Of a DNA stretch of 64,000 nucleotides, positions 16,353 through 24,866 are shown piece by piece. The notes beneath the pieces are model-generated. The model was not told the origin of the DNA. It did not search any database and saw only the letters and a list, made by a program, of their open reading frames with translations. This stretch comes from DATAEY01 sp045805565 (lineage in GTDB: Bacteria; Actinomycetota; Thermoleophilia; Solirubrobacterales; Solirubrobacteraceae). Position numbers and translations under genes: made by a program. The stretch spans positions 1 through 64,000 of the forward strand of contig JBJMKZ010000039.1 of NCBI GenBank assembly GCA_045805565.1, written 5' to 3'. Numbering within the stretch: the stretch's first letter is position 1; each line of letters opens with the position of its first letter.

Positions 16353-17423
16353 GTGAGGATCGGACTCGTCCTCGGCGGCGGTGGCGTCATGGGTGGCGCG
16401 TGGCTCACCGGCGGGCTGGAGGCGCTCACCCGCGAGACCGGCTGGGATCCGGCCGATGCCGACTACGTGGTCGGGACCTCGGCGGGCGCCATGATCGGCG
16501 CGCTCTGTGCGGCCGGGATACCGCCCTGGTTCATGGTGGCGCATTCCGCCGGCGAGGTGTTCGACGGGGTGGTCGACGCCGGCGGAAGGCCCTCGGGCCA
16601 AGCCGACCGCGCCGCCGGGGCGGTGTTCCGCCTGCATCGTGAGTGGCCCCGCCCGGGCCCTGGCTCCTGGCGGCTCGGTGTCGCCGCCCTGCGCCACCCG
16701 GCCCGCCACACCCCCGCGGCCATGGCCACGGGCTGGCTTCCCCGGGGCGTGATCTCCACCGATCCGCTGCGCGAGACGATCCGCCGCGTGGTGCCGCGCG
16801 GCTGGGCCGAGCATCCCGCGCTGTGGATCGTCGCCTGCGACTACGTCACCGGCAGGCGCACCGTGTTCGGCCGCGACGGCGCTCCCGCCGCCGAGCTGGC
16901 CGATGCCGTGGCCGCCTCCTGTGCCATCCCCGGCTTCTACCGCCCGGTTCGTATCGGCGACCGCGAATACGTGGACGGAGGGGTGCGCTCGCCCTCCAAC
17001 CTCGACCTCCTGCACGACCGTGGGCTCGACCTCGTCATCTGCCTGAATCCGACGTCGACCCGCGACGAGCTGCCCGGCGGCAACCCAGTCGAGCGGGTGG
17101 GGGCGGCGCTGCGTGCGGCGTCCGGCCGGCGGCTCGGCACTGAGGCCCGGCGGCTGCGGGCGGCGGGGACCCGGGTGGTGCTGATTCAGCCCACCGCGCG
17201 TGATCGCGCGGTGATGGGTCCGAACCTGATGAGCCGCCGACGCCGCAACGAGGTGATCGCGACGGCGATCGAGACGGTCGGCGAGCAGCTGCGGCGCGGC
17301 CACAACCGGGAGCAGCTAGGGGAGCTGCCCGCCGGCGAGCCACACAAGGTTGCGCGCCCCGCGGGCCCGCCGTCGAGCTGGCCCCGCCTGGCCGCGTCCG
17401 CCGGACGGCGGACCGGCCGCTGA
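16353..17423 (+). CDS. Patatin-like phospholipase family protein
   Basis: 356 residues. Oxyanion glycine loop LGGGGVMGG near 7-15, nucleophile elbow GTSAG at 41-45 (Ser43) and the catalytic Asp208 in VDGG give the Ser-Asp dyad of the patatin family. It hydrolyses acyl esters of lipids. The C-terminus after about 330 is a short basic/Pro tail. GTG 16353 is preceded by GGCGGAG at good spacing. The stop overlaps the next gene as ATGA, so they are coupled. Confidence 0.9.
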   Translation: MRIGLVLGGGGVMGGAWLTGGLEALTRETGWDPADADYVVGTSAGAMIGALCAAGIPPWFMVAHSAGEVFDGVVDAGGRPSGQADRAAGAVFRLHREWPRPGPGSWRLGVAALRHPARHTPAAMATGWLPRGVISTDPLRETIRRVVPRGWAEHPALWIVACDYVTGRRTVFGRDGAPAAELADAVAASCAIPGFYRPVRIGDREYVDGGVRSPSNLDLLHDRGLDLVICLNPTSTRDELPGGNPVERVGAALRAASGRRLGTEARRLRAAGTRVVLIQPTARDRAVMGPNLMSRRRRNEVIATAIETVGEQLRRGHNREQLGELPAGEPHKVARPAGPPSSWPRLAASAGRRTGR

Positions 17424-17863
17424 TGCTGCACCACGTCGCGATCGAGGTCACCCGCGAGCAGGCACCCGGGTGCCGGGACTTCTACCGCCTGCTCGGGTTT
17501 CGCCCGGTGGAGCCGCCCCCGACCCTGCGCGAGCGGGCGCTGTGGCTGGAGCGCGAGGGCACTCAGGTGCACCTCCTGTTCACCCAGGAGCCCACGCCGG
17601 CCCCCGAGGGCCACCTGGCCGTCGTGGTCGAGGACTACGACCGGGTGCTCGAGTCGCTGTGCGCAGGGGGACACCCGCCGCAGCCCCGCGCCGAGCACTG
17701 GGGGTCCCCGCGCGCGCTCGTGCGCGACCCGGCCGGTCATCGGGTCGAGCTGATGGCGTTCCCTCCGGGTCGGCGAGCGGGTGGCTTGCGCGCGCGTCGG
17801 CCGGCGTCTAGGGTGGATCAGGGGCCGCCCCGTGGCCGTTCGGACCCAGAGCGCCCACCGTGA
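17423..17863 (+). CDS. VOC (glyoxalase/bleomycin-resistance fold) family protein
   Basis: 146 residues. The first 112 residues make one VOC module: LHHVAIEV, FYRLLGFRPVEPP, VHLLF, HLAVVVEDYDRVLE, VRDPAGHRVELM. Metal-ligand candidates are the His near the N-terminus, a His before LAVVV and the Glu in VELM. Function may be a dioxygenase-, isomerase- or binding-type; not determinable. The Arg/Pro-rich 35-residue extension after GHRVELMAF is probably disordered or reflects drift of the stop. ATG overlaps the patatin stop. Confidence 0.8.
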   Translation: MLHHVAIEVTREQAPGCRDFYRLLGFRPVEPPPTLRERALWLEREGTQVHLLFTQEPTPAPEGHLAVVVEDYDRVLESLCAGGHPPQPRAEHWGSPRALVRDPAGHRVELMAFPPGRRAGGLRARRPASRVDQGPPRGRSDPERPP

Positions 17864-17897
17864 GTTCACCGCTCGAGCCGTCAGGGAGCAAGCGCGC

Positions 17898-18554
17898 ATG
17901 ACCGAGCAGCCAGGTCCCCCTCAGCCTCCCGGGCAGCCGGGATCGGGCGCCCCCCCGACCGGTGGCGCACCGCCGTGGGGCCCGCCACCCTCCCCGGCGG
18001 GGGCGCCGGCGCCGGGCGCCCGACCGCCGGCGCCGTGGGCGGCGCCGCCCACGGCCGTCGCCGCGGTCGGCCCGGCTGCCGGAGAGCTGGCGATCAAGCG
18101 CAGCGTCGTTCGCTGCGCCGTCGCGACAGTCCTCTCGTTCGGCGTCTACGGCTTCTGGTGGTTCTACCAGTACCGCCGACGGATCAACGCCGAGCTGGGG
18201 AAGACCGACGACGCCGGATTGCACACCGCCGGCCTGCTGGTGCCGTTCCTCAACTACTACCTCATCTACCTGCTCTGGAACGACATCTCGGACGCCCGCG
18301 TGCGGGTCGGGTTGTCGGACATCCCGGCCGTGGCCTACGTGATCGGAGCGATCTTCGTGGCTCCGGTGTTCTACGCGATCGTCAATGCGCAGCTGAACGA
18401 GTACTGGGACCGCAGGACCGGTGGGCGGGCGACGGATGCGCCCTGGACGTTGGGGGAGACGCTGGCGACGGTGGTGCCGCCGGTGCTGTTCGGCGGGTTC
18501 TTCCTGGTGATCCTGATCATCGTGGGGATCGCCACCACGACACGCCCGACTTGA
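17898..18554 (+). CDS. DUF4234 membrane protein with proline-rich N-terminus
   Basis: 218 residues. Residues 1-58 are Pro/Gly/Ala-rich; after that come four hydrophobic segments and the DUF4234 signature FGVYGFWWFYQYRRRINAEL. ATG 17898 is preceded by CAGGGAG. Function unknown. It precedes an RDD protein with the same kind of Pro-rich N-terminus; the shared disordered tails suggest both localise to a common membrane site or interact with a shared partner. Confidence 0.75.
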   Translation: MTEQPGPPQPPGQPGSGAPPTGGAPPWGPPPSPAGAPAPGARPPAPWAAPPTAVAAVGPAAGELAIKRSVVRCAVATVLSFGVYGFWWFYQYRRRINAELGKTDDAGLHTAGLLVPFLNYYLIYLLWNDISDARVRVGLSDIPAVAYVIGAIFVAPVFYAIVNAQLNEYWDRRTGGRATDAPWTLGETLATVVPPVLFGGFFLVILIIVGIATTTRPT

Positions 18555-18608
18555 CGTGGCGCGGGCTCGACGACCAGCGACCGCGCTCTCCCGGCCCGTG
18601 AGCCCGGC

Positions 18609-19409
18609 TTGAGCGAGCAGCCTCCCGACAGCGCGGGCAGGGGGCCCGACGACCGGGACGATGACCGCCCGGCCGGCCTCCCCGGCGAGCGCGGCGCATC
18701 CGGCGATCCGATCCCGCCCGCGGGCGGCCCTCCAGCGCCTGAGGGGCCCCCGCCGCCCGCCGCCCCGGGCTACGGGCCGGGCGGGGGATTCGCGCCGCCG
18801 ACCGGGCAGCCACCGCCCTCGGGGCAACCGCCGCCCCCGCCGCCGGCGGGGCCAGCGCCGCCCCCGCCCGGCTATCCGGCTCCCACCGGGTACCCGCCGC
18901 CCGCGCCGCCGGGCTACGCCGCGCCGCCCGGCTACCCGGCGTGGCAGGTGCCGGGCCCGCCGAGGTTCGGCAGCTACACCCTCGCCTCCTGGGCCAGCCG
19001 GGTGGGGGCGTCGCTGCTCGACTTCGTGCTCATCGTGCTCGCCTTCGTGCCGGGGATCGCCGTGCTGGCGGCGGACGGCGACACGCTCGGCGTGATCCTT
19101 CTGTTCCTGGCCTGGGTCTGGACGTCCTTCCTGTACGCCCCGCTGTTCATGATGCGTGGCGGCGAGCGCAACGGCCAGACCCCCGGCAAGCAGATCGTCG
19201 GCATCCGGGTCGTGCGCCAGGGCGGCGAAGCGCTGGACTACGGGTGGAGCCTGCTGCGGGAGCTGATCGTCAAGGGGCTGCTGATCGGGGGCGTCGGGAG
19301 CTTCTTCTTCTCCATCCCCATCCTGCTCGACTGCCTGTGGCCGCTGTGGGACGAGCAGAACCGCGCGCTGCACGACCTGATCGTCTCCACCCGCGTGGTC
19401 GACGCCTAG
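18609..19409 (+). CDS. RDD family membrane protein with long proline-rich N-terminus
   Basis: 266 residues. The first 115 are almost only Pro, Gly, Ala and Tyr, with PPGY-type repeats. The RDD domain follows, with three helices: FGSYTLASWASRVGASLLDF carries the first conserved Arg, then NGQTPGKQIVGIRVV and the final DEQNRALHDLIVSTRVV. RDD proteins are proposed to be transporters or scaffolds in membrane stress; role here unknown. Starts at TTG 18609, 55 nt downstream of the DUF4234 gene, so probably one operon. Confidence 0.8.
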   Translation: MSEQPPDSAGRGPDDRDDDRPAGLPGERGASGDPIPPAGGPPAPEGPPPPAAPGYGPGGGFAPPTGQPPPSGQPPPPPPAGPAPPPPGYPAPTGYPPPAPPGYAAPPGYPAWQVPGPPRFGSYTLASWASRVGASLLDFVLIVLAFVPGIAVLAADGDTLGVILLFLAWVWTSFLYAPLFMMRGGERNGQTPGKQIVGIRVVRQGGEALDYGWSLLRELIVKGLLIGGVGSFFFSIPILLDCLWPLWDEQNRALHDLIVSTRVVDA

Positions 19410-19449
19410 GCGCCCGGATCGATCACGCGCCGCTGCGCCGGACGGGTCC

Positions 19450-20121
19450 TCACTTCGGGTGCCAGGGGCAGTGCCCAGGCGGGCGCGCTTCGCGCCCGGG
19501 CGGTAGTCGGACGTGCATGTGGTCGAGGTGGTGGGGAATCGCCTGGACCACGCCCGCTCGGCCTCGAAGTCCCAGCCCCACTCCCACGAACACGTGCTGC
19601 GCCCCGGCGGCCACGAACCGGTCGACCAGCTGCTGCGCGGCGACCCGGTCGACCTGGGCCGGGCGCGACGGCGCCGCCTCGGCGCGGTCACGCCGCGGGT
19701 AGAGGACGTCGGCGTCCAGGCCGTTCTGGTGCGAAAGGTGGCCGAGCCCCCCGTAGTCGCTCCCGAACGGCCCGCCATGGGGCAACGACAGGTCGGCGAT
19801 ACCCACCCGCGGGGCGGTCGGATGCGCGCGGCGATAGGCGGCCGTGACGCTGCGCAGCAGGCTGATCAGCCGCGTCGTGCCGTAGCGGCGCCACTGCGGG
19901 TTGGGGCCGCGCCTGAGGGGGATGTCCCACGTGAAGTAGTCGGGGCTCCCCGCCGGAAGGGGCACGCCGTTGCGCAGGTGGCCGCACCACGGCACGCCAA
20001 GGGCCACCGACCAGCCCCTCGCCCCGGGCGGAGGCGACGGCTGGGGGGCCTGCGCCGACGCGGCGCCGCAGATCGTGAGCGCCGCGGCGGCGATGGCGGC
20101 GGCCACCACCCTCCTGCGCAT
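19450..20121 (-). CDS. Penicillin-insensitive murein endopeptidase-like (MepA/M74) exported protein
   Basis: 223 residues with a signal peptide to about residue 23. The LAS-type zinc peptidase signature is complete: GLGHLSHQNGLDADV (His131, Asp138) and HHLDHMHVRL (His201/203). MepA cleaves DD- and LD-crosslinks of peptidoglycan. The 223-residue length is a little below the proteobacterial 270. Unlike the three riboswitch-linked wall genes in this window it has only a short 5' region with no c-di-AMP core, so it is probably expressed independently. Confidence 0.85.
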   Translation of the reverse strand: MRRRVVAAAIAAAALTICGAASAQAPQPSPPPGARGWSVALGVPWCGHLRNGVPLPAGSPDYFTWDIPLRRGPNPQWRRYGTTRLISLLRSVTAAYRRAHPTAPRVGIADLSLPHGGPFGSDYGGLGHLSHQNGLDADVLYPRRDRAEAAPSRPAQVDRVAAQQLVDRFVAAGAQHVFVGVGLGLRGRAGVVQAIPHHLDHMHVRLPPGREARPPGHCPWHPK

Positions 20122-20182
20122 GTCGCAGACAACACGAGCCGGCTGACGATGTCGCGGTGGCGTCTGGCGCCGCGCGGGCCCT

Positions 20183-20743
20183 TCAGCGCCCGAAGCGGCC
20201 GACCAGACGCCCCTCGGCGATGACGGCCCCGGCTATCTGGCGGCGGACCTCGTCTGCCGGCGCACCGTAGGGCGCGGCGAGCGGCCGGCGCAGGGCATAG
20301 AGGGTGAAGACGTAGCGGTGCGGAGGGCTGCCCTTCGGTGGGCAGGGCGGCTCGTAGCCGACCTTCCCGGAGCTCGACTTGCCCAGCCGCAGCGTCGCCG
20401 GCTTGGTCCCGGCGGGAATGCCTCCGAGGCTGGGATCCAGGCCGAGCACCACCCAGTGGACGAAGCTTGCGGCGGGGGCGTCGGGATCCTCGACGATCAG
20501 TGCCAGCTCGTGCGTACCGGACGGAAGCCCGGTCCAGCGCAGGGGCGGCGCCGCGCCCTCTCCGGAGCAGGTGAACCGAGTCGGGATGTCGGCCCCGTCG
20601 GCGAACGCGGGGCTCGACAGGCGGATCTTGGCCGGGGCCACCGGCGCGGGCGCGGTGGTCGTCGGGCCGCCTCGGCCACCACAGCCGGCGGCGGTCAGCG
20701 CGATGCAGACGGCGGCGATGCCGGTGGACCGCGTCCGTCGCAT
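20183..20743 (-). CDS. YbhB/YbcL family Raf-kinase-inhibitor-like lipoprotein
   Basis: 186 residues. A lipobox (LTAAGC, Cys21) makes it a membrane-anchored lipoprotein. The PEBP fold is clear: FTCSGEG, VEDPDAP, HWVVLG and HRYVFTLYAL carry the anion-binding pocket residues. Physiological ligand in bacteria is unknown. Start ATG 20743 follows a -10 TAAGCT (20750-20755, minus strand) by 6 nt. Confidence 0.85.
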   Translation of the reverse strand: MRRTRSTGIAAVCIALTAAGCGGRGGPTTTAPAPVAPAKIRLSSPAFADGADIPTRFTCSGEGAAPPLRWTGLPSGTHELALIVEDPDAPAASFVHWVVLGLDPSLGGIPAGTKPATLRLGKSSSGKVGYEPPCPPKGSPPHRYVFTLYALRRPLAAPYGAPADEVRRQIAGAVIAEGRLVGRFGR

Positions 20744-20760
20744 CCGCGAAGCTTAGGCGG

Positions 20761-21024
20761 ATGCCACGGCGCGATCCGAGGATGGTCCATCTCGGGTACG
20801 GGAAATGGGTGAGGGCCGACCGGGTGTTCGCGGTCGTCCCGCTCGAGGGAGCCGACCGGGGCGAGGGCCGGCGCACGTACGTCCACGCCGATGGGCTCGA
20901 CGAGCCGCTGGTGGCGTCGCGCTCGGAGCGTGCCATCCTCGCCGACGTCGAGGCGGCGCTGGTGGAGGCCGCCGGCATCCCACGCCGGCGCCGGGCCCGC
21001 GGTGACCAGGAGGGACTCTTCTAG
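20761..21024 (+). CDS. Small RemA/DUF370-like protein
   Basis: 87 residues. The opening VHLGYGKWVRADRVFAVVP follows the pattern of RemA/YlzA (DUF370) proteins (I-G-x-G-x-x-V-x-A-x-R-x-x-A-V), and ERAILADVE resembles their end. RemA of Bacillus is a ring-forming DNA-binding activator of matrix genes. The middle is shorter and has an Arg-Thr-Tyr-Val strand instead of the usual GRRT-rich loop, so homology is tentative. An alternative is an unrelated small beta protein. The divergent lipoprotein gene starts only 17 bp away. Confidence 0.5.
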   Translation: MPRRDPRMVHLGYGKWVRADRVFAVVPLEGADRGEGRRTYVHADGLDEPLVASRSERAILADVEAALVEAAGIPRRRRARGDQEGLF

Positions 21025-21031
21025 CCGGCAG

Positions 21032-21280
21032 CTATTGCCCGGCTTCCTCGGCCTCCTGGCCCTCTCCCTGCCAGTCGCCGACGACCTCGCCGCTGCGCTC
21101 CTCGTGTTCGGGCTCGGCGCCCGGGACCGAGGAATCCTGCTGCTTGCGCCGCCAGTCGCCGCGGGTGTCGGCAACCTCGCGGTCCAGCTCGTCCGAGTGG
21201 TCCTCCATCTTCGCGGCCCGGGCGTCCATCTCATCGGCGGCGGCGTGCGCCTGGCGCTCTCGGCGTTCGCTCGACTCCAT
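21032..21280 (-). CDS. Small hydrophilic protein of unknown function
   Basis: 82 residues, over half charged (Glu/Asp/Arg), with heptad-like spacing from 15 to 40, no hydrophobic core and no Cys. Such proteins are often intrinsically disordered or stress-related. I do not recognise a family. It is convergent with the RemA-like gene with only 7 bp between, and followed upstream by a similar small charged gene. Confidence 0.5.
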   Translation of the reverse strand: MESSERRERQAHAAADEMDARAAKMEDHSDELDREVADTRGDWRRKQQDSSVPGAEPEHEERSGEVVGDWQGEGQEAEEAGQ

Positions 21281-21309
21281 GCTGCCTGCGATACCCGGAC
21301 TGCCGCCGG

Positions 21310-21495
21310 CTAACCGCGCCGCTCGGACTCGGCGCGCTCCGCCAGCTTGCGCCGCAGGTACTCGGCCTTCTCCGCGCGCCGACGGTGCGTGTGGGTCTCG
21401 TCGGCGCGCTCGGCCTCCGCCGCCCGCCGGCGCTCGTCCCGCTCGCGCTCGAGCTGGTCGGTCCGCAGCTCCGCCGTGGTCGGGCTGTCGTCCAT
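21310..21495 (-). CDS. Small coiled-coil protein of unknown function
   Basis: 61 residues from ATG 21495 (MDDSPTTAELRT). The body is almost continuous helix of Arg/Glu/Ala with Leu every 3-4 residues, a likely coiled coil. The frame is open to 21576, but the upstream part runs through the promoter and SD region of the divergent 21564 gene. Function unknown; may pair with the 21032-21280 product. Confidence 0.45.
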   Translation of the reverse strand: MDDSPTTAELRTDQLERERDERRRAAEAERADETHTHRRRAEKAEYLRRKLAERAESERRG

Positions 21496-21563
21496 GTCAC
21501 GGTTTCTTCCCGCGATCAGCCGGGAACGAACCCCGAAGCCCCGCCACTCGACAAGGAGAGAGG

Positions 21564-21935
21564 ATGACGCTTTCACCCCGGTCCCGGCGGCGCCGTCGGC
21601 GCCGCAGGCTCACTCGCACCGCGAGGGCGATCAGGTCGGCGGCGGTGATCGAGGCCGTCGTCGCGGCGGCGCGCCGCCCCCGGGCCCGGTGGCTGGCCAT
21701 GCGCGGCTCGCCGCTGGGGGTACCGGTCGCCGGCGCCCTGGTGGTGATGATCGTTCGCCGCCGCCGACGCCGCCGGCTGGAGACCGAACTCGGGCCGCCC
21801 AACGAGAGCGCGCCCGGACATCGGGTCGGGCCGGCCGCCAGCGCCCCGGACGTGCCGACCGACCCGCAGACCGCTCCCAACGAGGGGGCCGCCGGCCACG
21901 AGCCCGCGCAGGAGCCCGCCGAGCCCGTCACGTAG
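21564..21935 (+). CDS. Basic membrane-anchored protein of unknown function
   Basis: 123 residues. The N-terminus is very Arg-rich (about 15 Arg in the first 25), then a hydrophobic segment (GSPLGVPVAGALVVMIV, about 48-64), then another Arg block and a Pro/Glu/Ala-rich acidic tail. The bipartite basic-hydrophobic-basic layout suggests one membrane helix with the tail cytoplasmic. A strong SD (AAGGAGAGAGG) precedes ATG 21564, one of the few in this window. No family recognised. Confidence 0.55.
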   Translation: MTLSPRSRRRRRRRRLTRTARAIRSAAVIEAVVAAARRPRARWLAMRGSPLGVPVAGALVVMIVRRRRRRRLETELGPPNESAPGHRVGPAASAPDVPTDPQTAPNEGAAGHEPAQEPAEPVT

Positions 21936-21937
21936 GG

Positions 21938-22288
21938 CTAGTGCTCGGCCACGTGGCCGCCCTCGGGTTCCAGAGCAAGCCCGGCGTCGTGCCAGGCCAT
22001 GAGACCCCCGGTCATGTTGTACGCCTCGTAGCCTGCGGTCCGGAACGCCTGGGCGGCCATGCCTGACCTCGCTCCGAGCCGGCAGTAGAAGACCACGGGA
22101 CGGTCGCGCTCGATGGTCTGCGCCTGGGATGCCAGGCGCTCGAGCTCGATGTGACGCGTGCCCGGGATGCGGCCGGCCTCCCGCTCGTAGGGCTCGCGCA
22201 CGTCGATCACCTGCCAGCCCTCGTCGGTCACGAGCTCCGCCACCCGGCGGGGAGGCAGTTCGTGCTCCGGATCGGCGAACGTGCTCAC
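21938..22288 (-). CDS. Single-domain rhodanese-like protein
   Basis: 116 residues. Catalytic Cys69 sits in the loop YCRLGARSG; VIDVREPYEREAGRIPG is the typical rhodanese entrance. It would transfer sulfane sulfur from a persulfide donor to a thiol acceptor. GTG 22288 is set by a -10 TAGCCT (22295-22300, minus strand) 6 nt upstream. Confidence 0.9.
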   Translation of the reverse strand: MSTFADPEHELPPRRVAELVTDEGWQVIDVREPYEREAGRIPGTRHIELERLASQAQTIERDRPVVFYCRLGARSGMAAQAFRTAGYEAYNMTGGLMAWHDAGLALEPEGGHVAEH

Positions 22289-22375
22289 GGCGTCAGGCTA
22301 CCCCCCGGGCGATCGGCCGGGCGAGCTCATGGCGCATTGCCGGCCGGTGTCGCTCGGGGTAGCGTGATCTGGGCA

Positions 22376-23242
22376 ATGGTGGGGCTGCGATCCCGGAGCG
22401 GGGCGGCGCCCGCCGCCCAGGTCGCCCTGGTCGGAGCGCTGCTCGCGCTCACCGTGCTGGCCTGGCTGGTGACCGACCGGCGCATGGCCGGGATGGACGC
22501 CGGGCCGGGCACCGATCCCGGGACGCTGGGGTTCTACGTCAGCGCCTGGGTGGTGATGATGGCGGCGATGATGTTCCCCTCCATCGCCCCGATGGTCCTC
22601 ACCTATCGGACGATCCAGTCACGCCGGCGCCAGAGCGGGGGCCGGGTGGTTCCCACCGCCATGTTCGTGGCGGGCTACCTGCTGGTCTGGACCGCCTTCG
22701 GATTGGCCGCCTACGCGCTGCTGGCGGGGATGCGGTGGCTCTCGATCGGGACGCTCTCGTGGAGCCGGGGCGGCCCGTACGTGGCCGGCGCGGTGATCCT
22801 GGCGGCGGCGGTCTACCAGTTGACGCCGGCCAAGGACGCCTGCCTGCGGCACTGCCGCGGGCCGCTGCGCTTCGTGCTCGAGTCCTGGCGCGACGGTCGG
22901 CTCGGCGCGCTGGTCATGGGTGCCGAGCACGGAGCGTGGTGCGTCGGCTGCTGCTGGGCCCTCATGGCCGCGCTGTTCGCGCTGGGCGTGATGAGCGTCG
23001 GCTGGATGGTGTTCGTGGCGGCGCTGATCGCGGCCGAGAAGCTGCTGCCGTGGAAGGCCCTGGCCAACCGCGCGATCGCCGTGCTCCTGGCGCTCCTGGG
23101 CCTCGGGGTCGCGCTGGCCCCGGATCGGGTCCCCGGACTCACCTTGCCGGATCGGGCCGCCCATCCGGGGATGAGCGCGAGCCCAGGCGCCGGTGCTCCG
23201 GATCCCGGGATGGCCGGGGAGCGGGGGCGGAGCCGACGCTAG
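22376..23242 (+). CDS. DUF2182 family integral membrane protein
   Basis: 288 residues, about seven helices. Signature blocks WVVMMAAMMFPSIAPMVL and GAEHGAWCVGCCWALMA match DUF2182, thought to bind a metal through its His/Cys/Met residues. CLRHCRGPLRF lies in the loop between. Role unknown, sometimes linked to copper. A -10-like TAGCGT lies 10 nt before ATG 22376. The stop shares a CTAG with the convergent carboxylase gene. Confidence 0.8.
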   Translation: MVGLRSRSGAAPAAQVALVGALLALTVLAWLVTDRRMAGMDAGPGTDPGTLGFYVSAWVVMMAAMMFPSIAPMVLTYRTIQSRRRQSGGRVVPTAMFVAGYLLVWTAFGLAAYALLAGMRWLSIGTLSWSRGGPYVAGAVILAAAVYQLTPAKDACLRHCRGPLRFVLESWRDGRLGALVMGAEHGAWCVGCCWALMAALFALGVMSVGWMVFVAALIAAEKLLPWKALANRAIAVLLALLGLGVALAPDRVPGLTLPDRAAHPGMSASPGAGAPDPGMAGERGRSRR

Positions 23243-24798
23243 GGGCGTGGGCCGCGGGCCTTGGGGCCGGCGGCCAGCTCGTGGAGGACCAGCTCGTGCG
23301 CCCGCTCGGCCCAGTCGCACAGCAGGGGGCGGGTGTCGCGCGGGTCGATGATCTCCTCGACCGAGAAGCGCTCCGCGGTGCGAAACGGCGAGCGCACGGC
23401 GTTGAGCCGCTGCTCGATCTCGGCGCGCAGGACGGCGGGGTCGGCCGCCGCCTCGAGCTCGCGGCGGTACGCCGCTTCGATCCCGCCCTCCACGGGCAGC
23501 GAGCCCCAGTCGCCCGACGGCCACGCGTAGCGGAGGTTCAGCCGCGAGCCATCGCCGTGGGCGGCGCCCGCGACTCCGAAGACCTTGCGCACCAGGATCG
23601 AGACCCAGGGGACGCTGGCCTGGTAGACCGCGTACAGGGCGCGCGCGCCGCGCCGCATGGTTCCTGCGCGCTCCGCCTCGGTCCCGATCACGAAGCCGGG
23701 CTGGTCGACGAAGTTGACCACCGGCAGGTGGAATTGGTCGCAGGTGTCTACGAAGCGGACGAGCTTGTCCGAGGCGGCCGCGGTCATCCCGCCGCCGTAG
23801 TGGTTGGGATCGGAGGCGAGCACCCCCACCGGCCGGCCGCCCAGGCGCGCCAGCGCGGTGATCAGAGAACGGCCGTGCCGGCCCCCGAGCTCGAACAGCG
23901 AGCCGCGGTCGAGCACCGCCTCCAGCAAGCGGCGCATGGCGTAGGGACGCCGGCGATCCCGGGGGACGATCGACAGCAGGTGCTCCTCGCGGCGGTCAGG
24001 GGGGTCGCTCGAGGCTCCGACCGGCGGCGGCTCCCATACGTTGGGGGGCAGATAGGAGAGGAAGCGCCTGAGCTGAGCCAGCGCGTCATCCTCGTCGGAC
24101 GCCTCGTTGTCCACCGCTCCGGCGCGTGTCTGCGCCCGCGAGCCTCCCAGCTCCTCCTTGTCGGGCGACTCACCCATCGCGGCCGCCACCACGGGGGGGC
24201 CTGCGACGAACAGCTGGGCGCTGGCGCGCACGATCACCGAGAAGTGGGAGGCGACCACGCGGGCGGCGCCCAGCCCGGCGACCGGACCCAAGGCGCCGGC
24301 CACCACCGGGACCCGGGACAGGTTCTCCACCACCAGCTCGAAGCCCGGCAGCGGCGGCACGTATGAGAAGCCCGTCGTCTCCAGGGTCTTCACACTGCCG
24401 CCCCCGCCGGTGCCGTCGACCAGCCGGACCAGCGGCAGGCGCAGGTCGTGCGCCAGGCGCTCGGCGAACACCATCTTCTGCCAGATGGCGGCGTCGGCGG
24501 CGCCGCCGCGGACGGTGAAGTCGTCGCCCTCCACCACCGCCCGGCGGCCGTCGATCCGTCCGCTGCCGACCACCATGTTGGCCGGCGTGAAGTCGGCCAG
24601 CTCGCCGTCCGCGTAGTGCCCGACCCCGGCCAGGGCTCCGGTCTCGTGGAAGGAGCCGGCGTCGAGCAGGCGCTCGATCCGCTCGCGAACGGTCAGCCGG
24701 CCGCTGGCGTGCTGGCGCGCCACGCGCTCGGAGCCACCCATCCGGCGGGCCAGCTCCTCACGCCGGCGCAGCTCGTCGAGTTCGGGCTCCCAGCTCAT
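23239..24798 (-). CDS. Acyl-CoA carboxylase beta subunit (propionyl/acetyl-CoA carboxyltransferase)
   Basis: 519 residues, the family's normal length. Two crotonase-like halves: the N-half with HASGRLTVRERIERLLD and VEGDDFTVRGGAA, the C-half with NFVDQPGFVIGTEAERAG and VRKVFGVAGAAH. It transfers carboxyl from biotin to an acyl-CoA, making malonyl- or methylmalonyl-CoA; with meaB at 56698 in the same region the latter route (propionyl-CoA to succinyl-CoA) is plausible. No alpha/biotin subunit is nearby. A -10 TATCCT lies 8 nt before ATG 24798. Confidence 0.9.
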   Translation of the reverse strand: MSWEPELDELRRREELARRMGGSERVARQHASGRLTVRERIERLLDAGSFHETGALAGVGHYADGELADFTPANMVVGSGRIDGRRAVVEGDDFTVRGGAADAAIWQKMVFAERLAHDLRLPLVRLVDGTGGGGSVKTLETTGFSYVPPLPGFELVVENLSRVPVVAGALGPVAGLGAARVVASHFSVIVRASAQLFVAGPPVVAAAMGESPDKEELGGSRAQTRAGAVDNEASDEDDALAQLRRFLSYLPPNVWEPPPVGASSDPPDRREEHLLSIVPRDRRRPYAMRRLLEAVLDRGSLFELGGRHGRSLITALARLGGRPVGVLASDPNHYGGGMTAAASDKLVRFVDTCDQFHLPVVNFVDQPGFVIGTEAERAGTMRRGARALYAVYQASVPWVSILVRKVFGVAGAAHGDGSRLNLRYAWPSGDWGSLPVEGGIEAAYRRELEAAADPAVLRAEIEQRLNAVRSPFRTAERFSVEEIIDPRDTRPLLCDWAERAHELVLHELAAGPKARGPRP

Positions 24799-24866
24799 CC
24801 GCCGGGAGGATATGCCGGGACGGTCCGGGCGGCGCCCGGCTCCGCCTCGTACGATTGCGCCGAGTC

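Noticed and set aside
16220..16429. N-terminal extension of arfB by about 70 residues
   Set aside because: It would overlap the divergent patatin gene and exceed the family length; sequence is Pro/Ser-rich with no domain.
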